From positions 1 to 64,000 of the forward strand of contig CAMCHO010000004.1 in assembly GCA_945874455.1 (NCBI GenBank): 64,000 nt of DNA, written 5' to 3'. Position numbers and translations under genes: made by a program. The DNA is from Opitutus sp. GAS368. Lineage in GTDB: Bacteria; Verrucomicrobiota; Verrucomicrobiia; Opitutales; Opitutaceae. Positions 18,001 to 28,500 of this stretch are shown one piece after another. Position 1 is the first letter of the stretch, and each line of letters opens with the position of its first letter. The notes beneath the pieces are model-generated. The model saw only the letters and a program-made list of their open reading frames with translations. It made no database searches and was not told where the DNA came from.

Positions 18001-21000
18001 CGGGCGGGCGTGACGGCGGAGTCGGTTACCTTCATGGAGGGCCACGGCACCGGCACGCCGCTCGGCGATCCGATCGAGGTGAATGCGCTCTCCAGTGCAT
18101 TTCGCCGCCACACGACGCGGACCAACTACTGCGCGCTCGGTTCCGTCAAGACGAACGTCGGCCACTTGCAGATCGCCTCCGGCATCGCGGGCCTGATCAA
18201 GACGACGCTCGCGCTCCACCACCGGCAGATCCCCGGCACGCTGCATTTCGAGAAACCGAATCCGAGCATCGATTTTGCGAGCACGCCTTTCTTTGTTAAC
18301 CGCGAGACGATGGCTTGGGCGTCCCCGGCTGGCCCCCGTCGCGCCGGAGTGAATTCCCTCGGCATTGGCGGCACGAACGTGCACGCGATCTTGGAAGAAT
18401 CGCCCGCGCCGCCGCAGGCTGCGCCCCAGAGCCCGGCGGGCCGCTGGGTGCTGCCGCTCTCAACCCGTCATCCGAAGGCCCTGCGGCAGATGGCGGACCG
18501 CTACGCCCAGCTGATCGCCCGCGACGCGGAAACTGATTTGGAGGACCTCGCCTTCACCGCGCAGGTCGGACGCGCCGGCCTGCCCCAGCGCGCGGCCTTC
18601 GTGGCGCACTCACGCGAGGATCTCGTGCAGCAGTTGGAGCGCTTCGGGGCGGAACCCGAGGCCCCGTCGCAGCGAATCGATTTCGACCAGCGCGGCGTAG
18701 CCTACTATTTTTCAGCCGACGCGAAGGGCGCGGCAGCCCTGGCCCGCGAATTGTGGACCACCGAGCCGGTGTTCCGGACCGTGGTCGAACAGTGCCTGAC
18801 AACGTTTGAGCGCGTTTCGGCTACGACGATTTCGCGGAGCGAAGGAGCGTCGGCGATGCCGACGGGTTTCGCCGTCGAAGGCGAAGCAGCGGAGATTACC
18901 GGCCCCCTGCTCTTTGCCTTTGAGTATGCGCTGGCGGATTTGCTGGTGAGTTACGGCATCGAGGCTGCCGCCGTGGGCGGTCATGGGATGGGCGAAATCG
19001 TGGCGGCGTGCCGCTGCGGGGTTTTCGCACTGGAGGATGCCCTCCGGCTCGTGTCGGTCGGTGAGCCGGCGTCCGCAGGTGAGGGGCGCCAGGGCGATGA
19101 TGCCGCGTTCGCGCGCGTCGTGGCCCAAGTGGAATTCTCCGACCCGCTGAGGCGTATGGTTTCGGGCACTACCGGAAAATGGGAAGAGGCGGACCTGGCC
19201 GAGGCTGGGCATTGGCTGCGGTACCGTCAGGCAAGCGGCGACGGCGAGTCCGGACGTCAGGCGCTTTTGGCGGACGGGTACAAGGTGCTCATCGAGGTCG
19301 GTGCGGCGGCCGCGACGCCGGTGAGCGAAGGCTCATCGCAGCGCGTGATTGCGGCTGATTTTCCGCGACTGGTGGCGACCCTGTTCGCGCTGGGCTATCC
19401 GGTTCAATGGGGCTCGGGCCGGAAAGCGCGCCCGGCGCGCCGGGTGACGCTGCCGACTTACCCCTGGCAGCATCAGTCGTACTGGATTGAAGCCATCGAT
19501 ATTCGCGGATCACAGCGTGCGCCGGTAGCGGCGTCGCATCCCTTGCTCGGCCGGCGCTGGCGCTCACCGCGCGTCAAGGCTTCCGTGTACGAGTCCCGTT
19601 TCGATCCCGCGACGATGCCCTATCTCGCTGAGCACATCGTCCACGGCAGCATCGTGACGCCCGGCGCGCTCTACCTCGCTCAAGTCTCCTTGCAGGCGGC
19701 GGATCTCCTGCTCGGCGCGCACGCCGCGGCGGGTGATCGCAGCGTACGTTTGCACGATGTGGTATTTGTCGGCGCGATGGTGATCGACCCCCGGCAGCCG
19801 CGGACCGTCCAGACGATTTTCACGCCGGGTGAGTCCGGCGGATACGCCTTTGAAGTGCTGAGCTGGACCGATGCCGAGCCCGACACCGTCGTCGTGCACG
19901 CTACGGGCCGCTGCTCCGCCGAGCCGGCGAAACCCACGTCGCTCGACCTCGCTCAGGTACGGGGAGCGCTCCGGCCGGTCGCCAATCTCGCCGGCCACTA
20001 CGCGACCATGGACAAGATGGACGTGCGCCTCGGGGCCAGCTTCCGCTGGATCGCCGAGATGCACCGGAGCGAGCGGCAATCGCTGCTGCGCCTGGTGGCC
20101 CCGGTGGGACTCGAGCGAACACGCGAGTGGCACCCCGGCTTGGTCGATTCGTTCCTCCAGGCAGCGGTCCCGGCCATCGGCTTGGACGGTGCGCGGACCC
20201 TGATTCCGTTTCGCGTGGGGCAACTCGTTTTCCATCGCAACCCCGATGGGCAAGCGCTCTTCGCGCACGCGCGCCAGCTCCCGGCGGAGCGGGCGGCAGA
20301 GGTGAACGTTTTCCGCTGCGACGTGTGCCTTTACGATGCCGGCGGCACCTTGGTCGCTGAGGCGCTGGGCTTTGAGCTTCGCAACTTGCAGGCGCAGGAC
20401 GTGCAGACCGCGACGGCGCCGAAGTTCTTCGAGACCACTTGGGAAACGCTGGGTGCGCCGGCCGAGATTTCGCGGAGTTCCCCGGCGGGGTCGTGGCTTT
20501 TCCTTTCGGAAGGCGATCCGGCGTCCCGGGCGTTGCAGCAGTCGCTACGCGCGGCGGGTGGGACCGTGCAGGAAGTGCCGGTTGCACGCGCGGCCGAGGC
20601 CGAGGAGCTGTTGGCCTCCCAGCGGTGGGCGGGCGTGGTCTACGCTTGGAGCCTGAGCGCCGAATCGCCCGCGGCGATCGGCTGGCGGGAGTTGCTCGCC
20701 TGTGTGCAGGCTGCTGCCAACCGCAAGGGCGAGGACGTGGCGCGCTGGGTTTTCCTCACTGCGCGCGGTGTCACGGCGCAGGCGCCCGTGGGTGGCTTCG
20801 TCACGGGTCTCGTCCACGAGCATCCCGAGTGGCGGCCCCTCCACCTCGAGATCAATCCGGCGCTGGAGACCGTTGACCAGTGGACTCCCTGGCTCTTGGA
20901 CACAGCCGGCAGTGAAATCCGGCTGACGGATCAAAGCGGTGCGGTGCAAGGCATGCGCCTCACTGAGAAAGCAATTCTCCCGAAGACGGTCACGGTGCGT

Positions 21001-22188
21001 TCCGATGGCAGCTATCTGATCACGGGTGCGTCGGGCGCGCTCGGTCAGGCCGTCGCGGAATGGCTGGTCACCCAAGGTGCGCGGGCACTCTGCTTGTCCG
21101 GCCGACGCGAGCCCGGCGATGAGTTGCAGGCCAAGATCGCCGAGTGGGCACGCCGCGGCGTGCGGGTTAACTTTGAAATCGCGGACCTGAGCGACGCGGT
21201 GAGTATTGACCGCCTCGTGCAAAAGGCGGGTGAGGCTCAGCCCTTGCGCGGCGTGTTTCATGCGGCCGGCGCATTGCGGGACGGCTTCCTGCGGCAGGCG
21301 GACGCGGCGGCCTTCACTTCTATTTTCGGTGCGAAGATCACGGGGGCGTGGGAACTGCACCGCGCGACCCAAGGCCTGCCGCTCGATTGCTTCGTGCTGT
21401 TCTCGTCCATCGCCTCGCTGCTCGGCTCGTCGGCTCAGGCGAATTACGCGGCGGCCAATGCTTACATGGATGCGCTGGCACGGGAGCGCCAGCAGGCTGG
21501 GCTGGCCGGGCTCAGCATCCAGTGGGGCCCGTGGGATGGCATCGGTATGACCGCTCGCCTCGGCGCGCGCGACCGCGAGCGTTTGCACGAGCGCGGCTTG
21601 CTCGCGATGGAGCCGACGCAGGCCCTCTGGGCGCTCGAGCAGGTCTTGGGCTCCGCGGGCTGCGTGGGTATATTTGCTTGGAATAGCCGGACCTATCGCA
21701 CGGCCTTGAAAGGGCCGGTGCCGGCGTTTTATCGGCGCGTCTTTGCCAACGAAACAACCGCCGCGATCCCAGCCGTCGCGCCAGTCGTGGTGGCCCCGCG
21801 CGGTTACGCCGCCCTGCCGTTCCCCGAGCGCTCGGAGGCGATCGAGCGCGTGATCCGCGAAATCGTGGCGACGCTGCTCGGCCTTGACTCGTACCTAAAC
21901 GTCGAGCGGGAAAAGGGGTTGTTTGACCTCGGAATCGATTCGTTGACGGCCATCGACCTCAAGGACCGCCTCGAGAAAGCGCTTGGGCACACCCTGCGCT
22001 CCACGATCGCCTTTGACTATCCCACGTCGCAGGAGATGGCGGCGCATCTTGCCGAGACGCTGTTCCCCGCGACGACGCCTGCCGCGACCGCGGTGGACGC
22101 GAAACCGGCCGTGGGCGGCAATCAAGATTTGACGGGCTTGACCGCCGCTGATCTCGAGGCGCTTTTGCAAAAAGAACTGAATGAGTGA
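15082..22188 (+). CDS. Hybrid starter PKS: acyl-AMP ligase-CP-KS-AT(degenerate)-DH-KR-ACP
   Basis: 2368 aa from the ATG at 15082; the frame extends upstream to a TTG at 15010 with an unconserved leader. Order of domains: acyl-AMP ligase ([12 protein letters not shown] at ~183; GMSETCSG ~338; [13 protein letters not shown] ~439); carrier protein (GGHSL, Ser607); ketosynthase (Cys852, His988, His1028); acyltransferase remnant (~1200-1470) with GGHGMGE, Gly1302 replacing the catalytic Ser, and the HAFH subdomain missing; dehydratase (HxxxGxxxxP from His1518, Asp1689 in DSFLQ); ketoreductase (GASGALG ~1980, Tyr2122, LRD motif suggesting B type); ACP (GIDSL, Ser2287). The C-terminal ~25 residues look like a docking tail. 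It should activate a fatty or related acid, extend it by two carbons and leave an alpha,beta double bond. It overlaps the next gene by 8 bp. Confidence 0.95.
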   Translation: MNPFAISSDATSTTSVERCETLIDALRVTVGRETGGLIYIRSEGVEIMQTYADLLTEAEKIAGGLLSRGVAKGDPVLLQLDAAEDFIPGFWGCVLAGAVAVPVAVAPIFSQANSALLKLLNASKLLERAAVLASGAAVEGLRQLPPSLGELSGPIIDLGALRREKISTGGLPSPVATDVAVMLLTSGSTGQPKGVPLTHRNLLAMAAGTIEGNGFTSSEVTLNWMALDHVGSVSFLGTMATALGCTQIHIPSGYILQEPLRWLELISRHRATISWAPNFAFTLFLDRTATIQAGTWDLSCMRFLVNAGEPVVARTARKFITLLQGHGLPAGALRPAFGMSETCSGITWSRGLTLENTGEDVAFVDLGPCNPGAEMRVVNEAGEALPEGETGRLQLRGPSVFSGYFRNPEENAKVFKEGWFETGDLAFIAGGTLRIAGRIKDVIIVNGANFYSHEVEAAAETIPGLMKTFTAACAVRDAASETDQLALFFCPESDQPQTNVAIARAIRAKLIQQVGLSPTYLVALAPAEVPKTEIGKIQRGQLKKAFEAGAYRDHLIQLARSGPAKAPEKRRSNRGELSSLIVEIWQDVLGLESVGYDETFFELGGHSLLIVQMQKRLQELMGRPVAIVELFNCPTVRAMVDHFSKDFAPDDRGSTFTPIRETRAPGSSGDIAIIGIGLRFPGAATPEAFWRVLADGKETIRFFTAEEALAAGVDPELVSNPNHVRAAPLLDAPDAFDADFFRYSAKEARMIDPQQRVFLEVCWEAFEDAGYDPLTHPGKVGLFAAAGMNTYLPNNLWANDAFLQAENGSRMLTVDSMNGFNVMITNDKDYLPMRVSYRLNLRGPSVNVQSACSSTLLTLHEACKAIRMGDCTMALAGGVSIKLPQHAGHLYSPGMLNSPDGHCRAYDAQAEGTIFGNGAGVVLLKPLAEAQADGDRIYAVVKATASNNDGAGKVGFTAPSSSGQEDVCSEAMARAGVTAESVTFMEGHGTGTPLGDPIEVNALSSAFRRHTTRTNYCALGSVKTNVGHLQIASGIAGLIKTTLALHHRQIPGTLHFEKPNPSIDFASTPFFVNRETMAWASPAGPRRAGVNSLGIGGTNVHAILEESPAPPQAAPQSPAGRWVLPLSTRHPKALRQMADRYAQLIARDAETDLEDLAFTAQVGRAGLPQRAAFVAHSREDLVQQLERFGAEPEAPSQRIDFDQRGVAYYFSADAKGAAALARELWTTEPVFRTVVEQCLTTFERVSATTISRSEGASAMPTGFAVEGEAAEITGPLLFAFEYALADLLVSYGIEAAAVGGHGMGEIVAACRCGVFALEDALRLVSVGEPASAGEGRQGDDAAFARVVAQVEFSDPLRRMVSGTTGKWEEADLAEAGHWLRYRQASGDGESGRQALLADGYKVLIEVGAAAATPVSEGSSQRVIAADFPRLVATLFALGYPVQWGSGRKARPARRVTLPTYPWQHQSYWIEAIDIRGSQRAPVAASHPLLGRRWRSPRVKASVYESRFDPATMPYLAEHIVHGSIVTPGALYLAQVSLQAADLLLGAHAAAGDRSVRLHDVVFVGAMVIDPRQPRTVQTIFTPGESGGYAFEVLSWTDAEPDTVVVHATGRCSAEPAKPTSLDLAQVRGALRPVANLAGHYATMDKMDVRLGASFRWIAEMHRSERQSLLRLVAPVGLERTREWHPGLVDSFLQAAVPAIGLDGARTLIPFRVGQLVFHRNPDGQALFAHARQLPAERAAEVNVFRCDVCLYDAGGTLVAEALGFELRNLQAQDVQTATAPKFFETTWETLGAPAEISRSSPAGSWLFLSEGDPASRALQQSLRAAGGTVQEVPVARAAEAEELLASQRWAGVVYAWSLSAESPAAIGWRELLACVQAAANRKGEDVARWVFLTARGVTAQAPVGGFVTGLVHEHPEWRPLHLEINPALETVDQWTPWLLDTAGSEIRLTDQSGAVQGMRLTEKAILPKTVTVRSDGSYLITGASGALGQAVAEWLVTQGARALCLSGRREPGDELQAKIAEWARRGVRVNFEIADLSDAVSIDRLVQKAGEAQPLRGVFHAAGALRDGFLRQADAAAFTSIFGAKITGAWELHRATQGLPLDCFVLFSSIASLLGSSAQANYAAANAYMDALARERQQAGLAGLSIQWGPWDGIGMTARLGARDRERLHERGLLAMEPTQALWALEQVLGSAGCVGIFAWNSRTYRTALKGPVPAFYRRVFANETTAAIPAVAPVVVAPRGYAALPFPERSEAIERVIREIVATLLGLDSYLNVEREKGLFDLGIDSLTAIDLKDRLEKALGHTLRSTIAFDYPTSQEMAAHLAETLFPATTPAATAVDAKPAVGGNQDLTGLTAADLEALLQKELNE

Positions 22189-23068
22189 ACCGAATAAAAA
22201 CGACGTCATGACTTATCAAAAAGTAGGAGTAATCGGTGCCGGTGTGATGGGTACCGGCGTAGCGCAAAATCTGGCCCAACGGGGCATGCGGGCCGTCTTG
22301 GTGGACGTGTCGGAGACCGTCCTGACCAAGGCCCGCGAGACTATTTTTAACAGTCTGCGCGTGGCCGGCATGTTCCGGCGCGACGACGCGCCGGCCGCCG
22401 ACCCGGAGCAGACGGTCGGGATGATCGAATTCACGACCGACTACACGCGGCTGGCCGACGTGGAGTTTGTGGTCGAGAACGTCGTCGAAAAGCTGGCGAT
22501 CAAAACCGAGATTTATCCCCGGCTCGATGCGATCTGCCCGCCGGAGTGTATCTTTGCGGCGAATACCTCGGCTATTTCAATCACCAAGCTGGGTGGCTTC
22601 ACCAAGCGTCCGGACAAGGTGCTCGGGATGCACTTCATGAACCCCGTGCCGATGAAGAGCATGGTGGAGGTCATCCGCGGTCATCACACGAGCGAGGAGA
22701 CGCTGGTCCGCGGTAAAGCCTTTCTCGCCCAACTCGGCAAGGAGGCGGTGGTGGTAAATGACATGCCCGGCTTCGTTTCGAACCGAGTGCTTATGCTGAC
22801 CGTCAACGAGGCCGTCTGGCTCGTGCAGGACCAGGTGGCCTCGGCGGCCGATGTGGACAAGATTTTCCGCTCCTGTTTCGGCCACAAGATGGGGCCGTTG
22901 GAGACGGGAGACCTGATCGGCTTGGACACGATCTTGTTCTCCTTGGACGAACTCTACGCGGCTTACGGCGACCCCAAATTCCGGCGTTGTCCGCTGCTTC
23001 AGAAAATGGTGGACGCCGGCTTGCATGGGCGAAAATCAGGCGAAGGGTTTTACAAGTATTCGGTCTAA
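22181..23068 (+). CDS. 3-hydroxyacyl-CoA dehydrogenase-like enzyme of hydroxymalonyl-ACP formation (FkbK-like)
   Basis: 295 aa. The N-terminal Rossmann fold is clear (VGVIGAGVMGTGVAQNLA), followed by the family motifs FVVENVVEKLAIK, ANTSAISITKL, GMHFMNPVP and NDMPGFVSNRV. Members of this branch oxidise glyceryl-ACP to the 3-oxo level in methoxymalonyl- and hydroxymalonyl-ACP pathways (FK520, ansamitocin, zwittermicin). The assignment to that role rests on the next three genes: ACP, acyl-CoA dehydrogenase and FkbH. The start at 22181 overlaps the PKS gene; an ATG at 22208 is the alternative and lacks the short charged leader. Confidence 0.88.
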   Translation: MSEPNKNDVMTYQKVGVIGAGVMGTGVAQNLAQRGMRAVLVDVSETVLTKARETIFNSLRVAGMFRRDDAPAADPEQTVGMIEFTTDYTRLADVEFVVENVVEKLAIKTEIYPRLDAICPPECIFAANTSAISITKLGGFTKRPDKVLGMHFMNPVPMKSMVEVIRGHHTSEETLVRGKAFLAQLGKEAVVVNDMPGFVSNRVLMLTVNEAVWLVQDQVASAADVDKIFRSCFGHKMGPLETGDLIGLDTILFSLDELYAAYGDPKFRRCPLLQKMVDAGLHGRKSGEGFYKYSV

Positions 23069-23119
23069 CCAGACGGGTGCCCTTCGGGAGGCATTCATTC
23101 CACAAATTTTCCTTCAACT

Positions 23120-23374
23120 ATGACACAATCAGACGCTCGTTCGAAGGTTCGCGCCTTCCTCGAAAAATTCATCCGGGACCAGGATTTCGAAGACGGGGAC
23201 AATGTCTTTGCCCTCGGTCTCGTGAACTCGCTGATGGCGATGCAACTCGTGCTTTTTCTGGAGAAAGAGTTCGGGGTAAAATTCACCAACCAGGATCTCA
23301 ATCTGAAGAATTTCCGCTCCGTGGATGCGATGGTCGAGTTGCTCGGTGCGCGCGGAATCTTCGCGGCGGCCTGA
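23120..23374 (+). CDS. Stand-alone acyl carrier protein for the hydroxymalonyl-type extender
   Basis: 84 aa, acidic, with phosphopantetheine site Ser37 in ALGLVNSLMAMQ. The N-S-L form instead of D-S-L is typical of the small ACPs in methoxymalonyl cassettes. It should carry the glyceryl unit installed by the FkbH-like enzyme through the two oxidations to hydroxymalonyl-ACP. Position between the FkbK- and FkbI-like genes supports this. Confidence 0.9.
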   Translation: MTQSDARSKVRAFLEKFIRDQDFEDGDNVFALGLVNSLMAMQLVLFLEKEFGVKFTNQDLNLKNFRSVDAMVELLGARGIFAAA

Positions 23375-23378
23375 TGTC

Positions 23379-24491
23379 ATGACGCTGCAAGGCTATATCG
23401 ACTCAGCGATCGCGCCCCGCGCCGATCGGTGGGACTGCGAGGAGCGCATCCCGCGCCAAGTGCTTTCCGATTTGGCAGGCCTCGGCGTGCTCGGGGCCCA
23501 CGTGTCCATCGCTCAAGGTGGCGGGGGGCGGCCAGTCGTGGAGTGGGGCGAGGCGCTGGAGGCGGTGGGCGAGGCGAGCATGTCGCTGCTGAGCGTCCTG
23601 ACCATCCACGCGATGTCCTCCTACGCGCTCGCCCGCTGGGGCGAGGCCGAAGCGCAACAGGAGTGGCTGCCGAGCCTCACCTCCGGCGCGAAGCTGGGTG
23701 GGTTTTGTCTCACCGAGCCGACGATCGGATGCGATGCAAAGTCCGTCACCACCCGCCTCGAGGAGGCGGGGGATAGCTGGCGGGTGACCGGCACCAAGCG
23801 CTGGACTTCCGCGGCGGAATTGGTGGACGTATTTCTGGTCTTCGGCCAGACCGACCAAGGGCCGACCGCCGTGCTCGTGCCGCGCGAGACGCCGGGTGTT
23901 ACAGTGACGCCAATCAGCGGCGTCCTCGGCTTCCGCGGGGCGCGGGCCTGCGAGCTGACCTTCAAGGACGTGGTGGTGCCGAAGCGCTGGACGATCGGGC
24001 CGCAGGGCATGGGTTTCTCGTACGTCGCCAGCTCGACGTTGGACGTGGGGCGATTCTGCATCGCCTGCGGGTCAACCGGCCTGATTCGCGCGTGTGTCCG
24101 CGCGAGTGTGGACTACGCCCGCCAGCGCAAGCAATTCGGCGTCCCGTTGAGCGAGCATCAATTGATTCAGGCGCTGATCGCAGACATGACGACCTCGTAC
24201 AAGGCGGCCAACGCCCTCTGGCGACAGGCCGCGAAGGCGCGGGAGGAGCTCCTGCCGAGCTCGATCATGGAGACGACCACGGCCAAATACTTTGCATCGA
24301 CCGCGGCCTCCCGCGCGGCGAATGACGCGGTGCAAATCCACGGGGCCAATGGCTGTGGTCCCGATTATCCGGTGCAGCGCTACTTCCGCGATGCGCGCAT
24401 CACGGAGCTCATCGAAGGCAGCAATCAGATGCAGCAAGTCATGATCGCGCAGGATGCGCTCAACGCTTTTGCCACCCGCCGCCGCCGCTGA
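23379..24491 (+). CDS. Acyl-CoA dehydrogenase-like flavoenzyme (FkbI-like)
   Basis: 370 aa from the ATG at 23379, 4 bp after the ACP stop. The frame is open 54 bp further upstream, but that would overlap the ACP gene. Flavin and substrate motifs of the acyl-CoA dehydrogenase family are present (GGFCLTEPTIGCDAKSV; GFRGARACELTF; RKQFGVPLSEHQ; the C-terminal IHGANGCGPDYPVQRYFRD, then ELIEGSNQMQ with the catalytic-base region). In extender pathways this enzyme carries out a second oxidation of the glyceryl-derived unit on the ACP. It is tightly packed between ACP and FkbH genes. Confidence 0.9.
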   Translation: MTLQGYIDSAIAPRADRWDCEERIPRQVLSDLAGLGVLGAHVSIAQGGGGRPVVEWGEALEAVGEASMSLLSVLTIHAMSSYALARWGEAEAQQEWLPSLTSGAKLGGFCLTEPTIGCDAKSVTTRLEEAGDSWRVTGTKRWTSAAELVDVFLVFGQTDQGPTAVLVPRETPGVTVTPISGVLGFRGARACELTFKDVVVPKRWTIGPQGMGFSYVASSTLDVGRFCIACGSTGLIRACVRASVDYARQRKQFGVPLSEHQLIQALIADMTTSYKAANALWRQAAKAREELLPSSIMETTTAKYFASTAASRAANDAVQIHGANGCGPDYPVQRYFRDARITELIEGSNQMQQVMIAQDALNAFATRRRR

Positions 24492-24495
24492 AACC

Positions 24496-25545
24496 ATGTC
24501 CCAGAAAAAGATCAAATGCGTGGTGTGGGACCTCGACCACACGGTTTGGAGCGGAATTCTGCTCGAGGGCGATACCCTCGTGCTGCGACCCGGCGTGCGG
24601 GAATTGATCGAAGCTTTCGACGAGCGGGGTATCCTTCAGTCCGTGGCCAGCCGCAACGAGAGCGCACCGGCCCGCGAGCAGTTGAAAAAATTTGGGCTCG
24701 AGCAGTATTTCTTGCACCCGCAGATTAATTGGGACCCCAAATCCGAGTCGGTGAAGCGCATTGCGGAGCGTCTGAATATTGGCTTGGACACCTTCGCCTT
24801 CATCGACGACCAGGCCTTTGAGCGCGACGAGGTGCGGTTCAGCGTGCCGGCAGTGCGCACCTACGATGCCACTGACGTCGAGCGGTTGCAGGCGGATCTC
24901 GATTTCATGCCGCGCGTAATCACCGAAGATGCGCGCTGCCGCCGAGCGATGTACCAAGCCGACATGGTGCGGCACGAGGAAGAGACCTCGTTCAAGGGGC
25001 CGAACGACGCATTTTTAGCGACGCTCGACATGACATTTTCGTTTGGCCCGGCGACCGCGGCGGACCTGTTGCGGGTGGAGGAGCTCGTCGCGCGTACCAA
25101 CCAACTGAATACCACTGGGCGGATCTATTCCTACGAAGAGCTGGCGGCCCTGCGGGAGTCCCCGGACCACGTGTTGCTCGTCGCGGACCTGACGGACAAG
25201 CACGGGCCCTACGGCAAGATTGGCGTCGTGCTGCTGCAGCGCACCGAAGGCGCTTGGACCATCAAGCTGCTGCTGATGTCGTGTCGTGTGATGAGCCGCG
25301 GCGTGGGCGGCGCGCTGATCACGCTCTTGCGCCGCGAGGCCAAGGCGGGCGGCGTGCGGCTGCTCGCAGATTTTCGCGCCACCGACCGAAACCGGATGAT
25401 GTACATCACCTACAAGTTCGCGGGATTCTCTGATCTCTCGGAGATAGACGGGACGAGCCTGCTGGAGGCTGACCTGAATGAAATTCCGGAATTGCCGGCG
25501 TATTTGGTGGTCAACTCGACCTGGCAAGGAGGCTCCGGTGGCTGA
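24496..25545 (+). CDS. Stand-alone FkbH-like glyceryltransferase/phosphatase (HAD superfamily)
   Basis: 349 aa from the ATG at 24496. The N-terminal HAD motif is DLDHTVW (Asp12, Asp14), followed by a central segment WDPKSESVKRIAERLNI and FIDDQAFERDEVR. The C-terminal acyltransferase-like part has ARTNQLNTTG and LLLMSCRVMSRGVGG with the conserved Cys. FkbH proteins take glyceryl from 1,3-bisphosphoglycerate, remove the phosphate and load the unit on an ACP. Here the ACP encoded at 23120 is the obvious partner. A second FkbH domain is embedded in the NRPS at 38116-50586. The stop overlaps the next start by 8 bp. Confidence 0.93.
   Translation: MSQKKIKCVVWDLDHTVWSGILLEGDTLVLRPGVRELIEAFDERGILQSVASRNESAPAREQLKKFGLEQYFLHPQINWDPKSESVKRIAERLNIGLDTFAFIDDQAFERDEVRFSVPAVRTYDATDVERLQADLDFMPRVITEDARCRRAMYQADMVRHEEETSFKGPNDAFLATLDMTFSFGPATAADLLRVEELVARTNQLNTTGRIYSYEELAALRESPDHVLLVADLTDKHGPYGKIGVVLLQRTEGAWTIKLLLMSCRVMSRGVGGALITLLRREAKAGGVRLLADFRATDRNRMMYITYKFAGFSDLSEIDGTSLLEADLNEIPELPAYLVVNSTWQGGSGG
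25526..25532 (+). promoter_or_regulatory. Ribosome binding site deciding the GTG start of the second synthase
   Basis: AAGGAGG lies inside the end of the FkbH gene, 5 nt before a GTG at 25538. The frame is open from an earlier ATG at 25478, but that start has no Shine-Dalgarno and would place 20 unrelated residues before the helical docking region. The overlap implies translational coupling. Confidence 0.8.
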
Positions 25546-28500
25546 CGACTCCAAAGATTTGCTGGCCAAAGCGCTCGGGGAACTCCGCCGCCTAAAGCAG
25601 GAGAACAAGGCGCTCAAATCGCTGGGCGGTGAGCCGATCGCCGTCGTCGGCATGGCGTGCCAGTTTCCCGGGGAGTGCACGGACCCGGAGGCTTATTGGG
25701 ATTTTCTGGCGGCGGGTCGCTCGGCCATCGAGCCCACTCCCCCAGACCGGGCCGAGGGCACGGCGGGCGGCTTCGGCTCCTACCTCAAGAGCACGGATCA
25801 GTTTGACGCCGCGTTTTTCGGAATCTCTCCGAAGGAGGCGCAGAGCATGGACCCGCAGCAGCGCCTGCTGCTGGAGTTGGCGTGGCATGCGTTTGAATCG
25901 GGCCACCTCCGCGCCGATGCATGGGCCGGCCGAGAGGTCGGCGTATTCGTCGGCATGAGCGGCATCGACTATGCGCTCAAGCTCTTCGCGCCCTCCAATC
26001 GCGCGCAGATCGATCCCTACTTCGGCACCGGCTCGACCCAGAGCCCGGCGGCGGGGCGGCTCGCGTACTCTTTCAAGTTCAACGGCCCCGCGATGGTGGT
26101 CGACACCGCGTGCTCGTCCTCGCTGGTCGCGATTCACCTTGCTGTGCAGAGCTTGCGCCGCGGCGAGTGTGAGCTGGCGCTGGTGGCGGGCGTGAACCGC
26201 ATCCTCGGTCCCGATCTGACGTTGAATTTCGAACAATCCGGCCTGCTCGCGCCGGACGGCAAGTGCTACACCTTCGATGCTCGGGCTGAGGGCTACTCGC
26301 GCGGAGAGGGCGGCGGCGCGCTGGTCTTGAAACGCCTGAGCGACGCTGAGGCGGCCGGCGACACGATCTTCGCCTTGGTTTTGGGCTCGGCGGTCAATCA
26401 GGACGGCGGCTCGGGCGGCCTCACGGTCCCGAGCGGACCGGCGCAGCAGAAGGTCATCCGCCGTGCGCTGCAGGCAGCGGGACTCACTCCGGAGGACGTC
26501 GATTACGTCGAGGCCCACGGCACTGCGACGCCGTTGGGCGATCCCATCGAGGTCAACGCGCTGAGCGAAGTGTTCACCAAGGGTCGGGCCGCGGGCCGCC
26601 CGCTCCGCGTCGGATCGGTGAAGACCAACCTAGGGCATTTGGAGGCGGCCGCCGGCATGGCGAGCAGCCTCAAGGTCATCCAGTCTCTCCGGCGCGAGGC
26701 ACTGCCGCCGCACCTTAATTTCACCGAGCCGAGCCCGCATATTGACTGGAAAAATGCGGCGCTGCGGGTGGTGGATCAGCTGGAGCCGTGGGGCCGTGGC
26801 GAGCGCCGCCGGGTGGCGGGCGTGAGTGGATTTGGTTTTGTCGGCACCAACGCGCACATTATTTTTGCCGAGGCTCCGACGAAGGTGCCTTCACCAGCGA
26901 AAGACGCCACACCCCGTCCGGAGTTGTTGGTGTTGAGCGCCCGCACACCCGAGGCGCTGCGTGGCCAAGCGAAGGCTTTTGCCGCGAGGCTAAGCGAGCT
27001 GCCGATCACGGATTGGCCAGCGGCGGCTTGGTCGGCCCGCGCCGGCCGGGTGCCCTTTGCGGAACGTCTGAGCGTGGTGGCGGGGAAGGCGGAAGAAGCG
27101 GCGGCGGTCCTGCGCAAGTTTGCTGAGACCGGCAAGGCGCGAGGTGCCGGGGTAGGACGAGCCGCTGAGCGGGTCCGGTCCGCCTTTGTCTTCACCGGGC
27201 AGGGTGCGCAGTACGCAGGGATGGGCCGGAGGCTCTATGCCCAGCATCCGCTTTTCAGGGAGATCGTTGATAGTTGTGCAGCCCAGCTCCGAGAGCCGCT
27301 CGGCCGCGACCTGCGGGATATCATGTTTACGGATACGGCCGTGATGGCGGTCGACTCAGAGGCGTCGGTCTTCGACGGGGCGCGGAATGTGGCCCCGCTG
27401 GGCGAGCTCGACCAGACGGCGTTCACGCAAGCGGGTCTCTTCGTGATCGAGTATGCGTTGGCCCGCGTCTGGGAGGCGATGGGCGTGCGGCCGGAGATCG
27501 TTTTGGGGCACAGTGTCGGCGAATACGCTGCCGCGTGCATCGCCGGGGTTTTCAGCGTAGAGGACGCTTTGAAGCTGATCGCGGCGCGCGGGCGCCTCAT
27601 GGAGCGGCAGTCCGCCCCGGGCGCGATGTTCACGGTGTTTGCAGACGAAGCGGTCGTGGCGAAGCTAATCGCGCCCTTCACGAAAACGGTGGCGATCGCC
27701 GCGGTGAACGGTCCGGAGATTATCCTCGTGTCCGGGGGGGCGGATACGATCGCGAAGGTAAAGGCGCTCTGCGAGCAGGCGGAGCTGCGTGTGGTGATGA
27801 TGCGGATTTCCCATGCGTTTCATTCGCCCCTGACCGATCCCGTGCTGGTTGAACTGGAAGCGGTCGCGCGCTCACTCACCCTGAACCGGCCGAAGATTCC
27901 GCTGATTTCCAATGTTACTGGCGGGTTCGTTGACGAAGAGGTCACCGATCCGAGCTACTGGTCGCGCCATCTCCGGCAATCCGTGCGCTTCTGCGAGAGC
28001 ATTGCCCTGTTGCATGCGCAAAAGCTCGACTACTTCATCGAAGTGGGTCCCGAACCCACGCTGATCGGGCTGGATCTTGCCTTCCGCGCCGCGCGTACCG
28101 ATCAGGCCTCGCCAGCGAAATGGATTCCCAGTCTGCAACGGGGACACGACGACGTGCGCTCGCTGCTGGACGGCGCGGGTCGCCTCTGGACCGCCGGGGC
28201 CAATCTGGTCTGGTCCACGATCCAGCCCGACGCGGCAGCTCATTACGTTCCTCTCCCGGGCTACGCTTTCCTCCGGAAACGCCACTGGTTCAATTTCGCC
28301 GATTCCGTGCCTGCTCCTGCCTCTATCTCTGCTCCTGCGCCCGCCATGCCCACGCTCGCCATGCCTCCCGTCTCCGTCTCCGCCGCCCCGGTCCCGGTGC
28401 GCCCCAATGCCGATGCCGTGTTGGCAGAAGTCCAGGCGATCATCTGCGAAGTGAGCGGCCTGGAGCCTGCGGACCTGTCCCTCGCGGCCAACCTTTTGGA

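Noticed and set aside
16630-18384. 584-codon minus-strand open frame opposite the first ketosynthase
   Set aside because: Arg/His-rich shadow of a verified KS domain with its Cys and two His residues on the plus strand.
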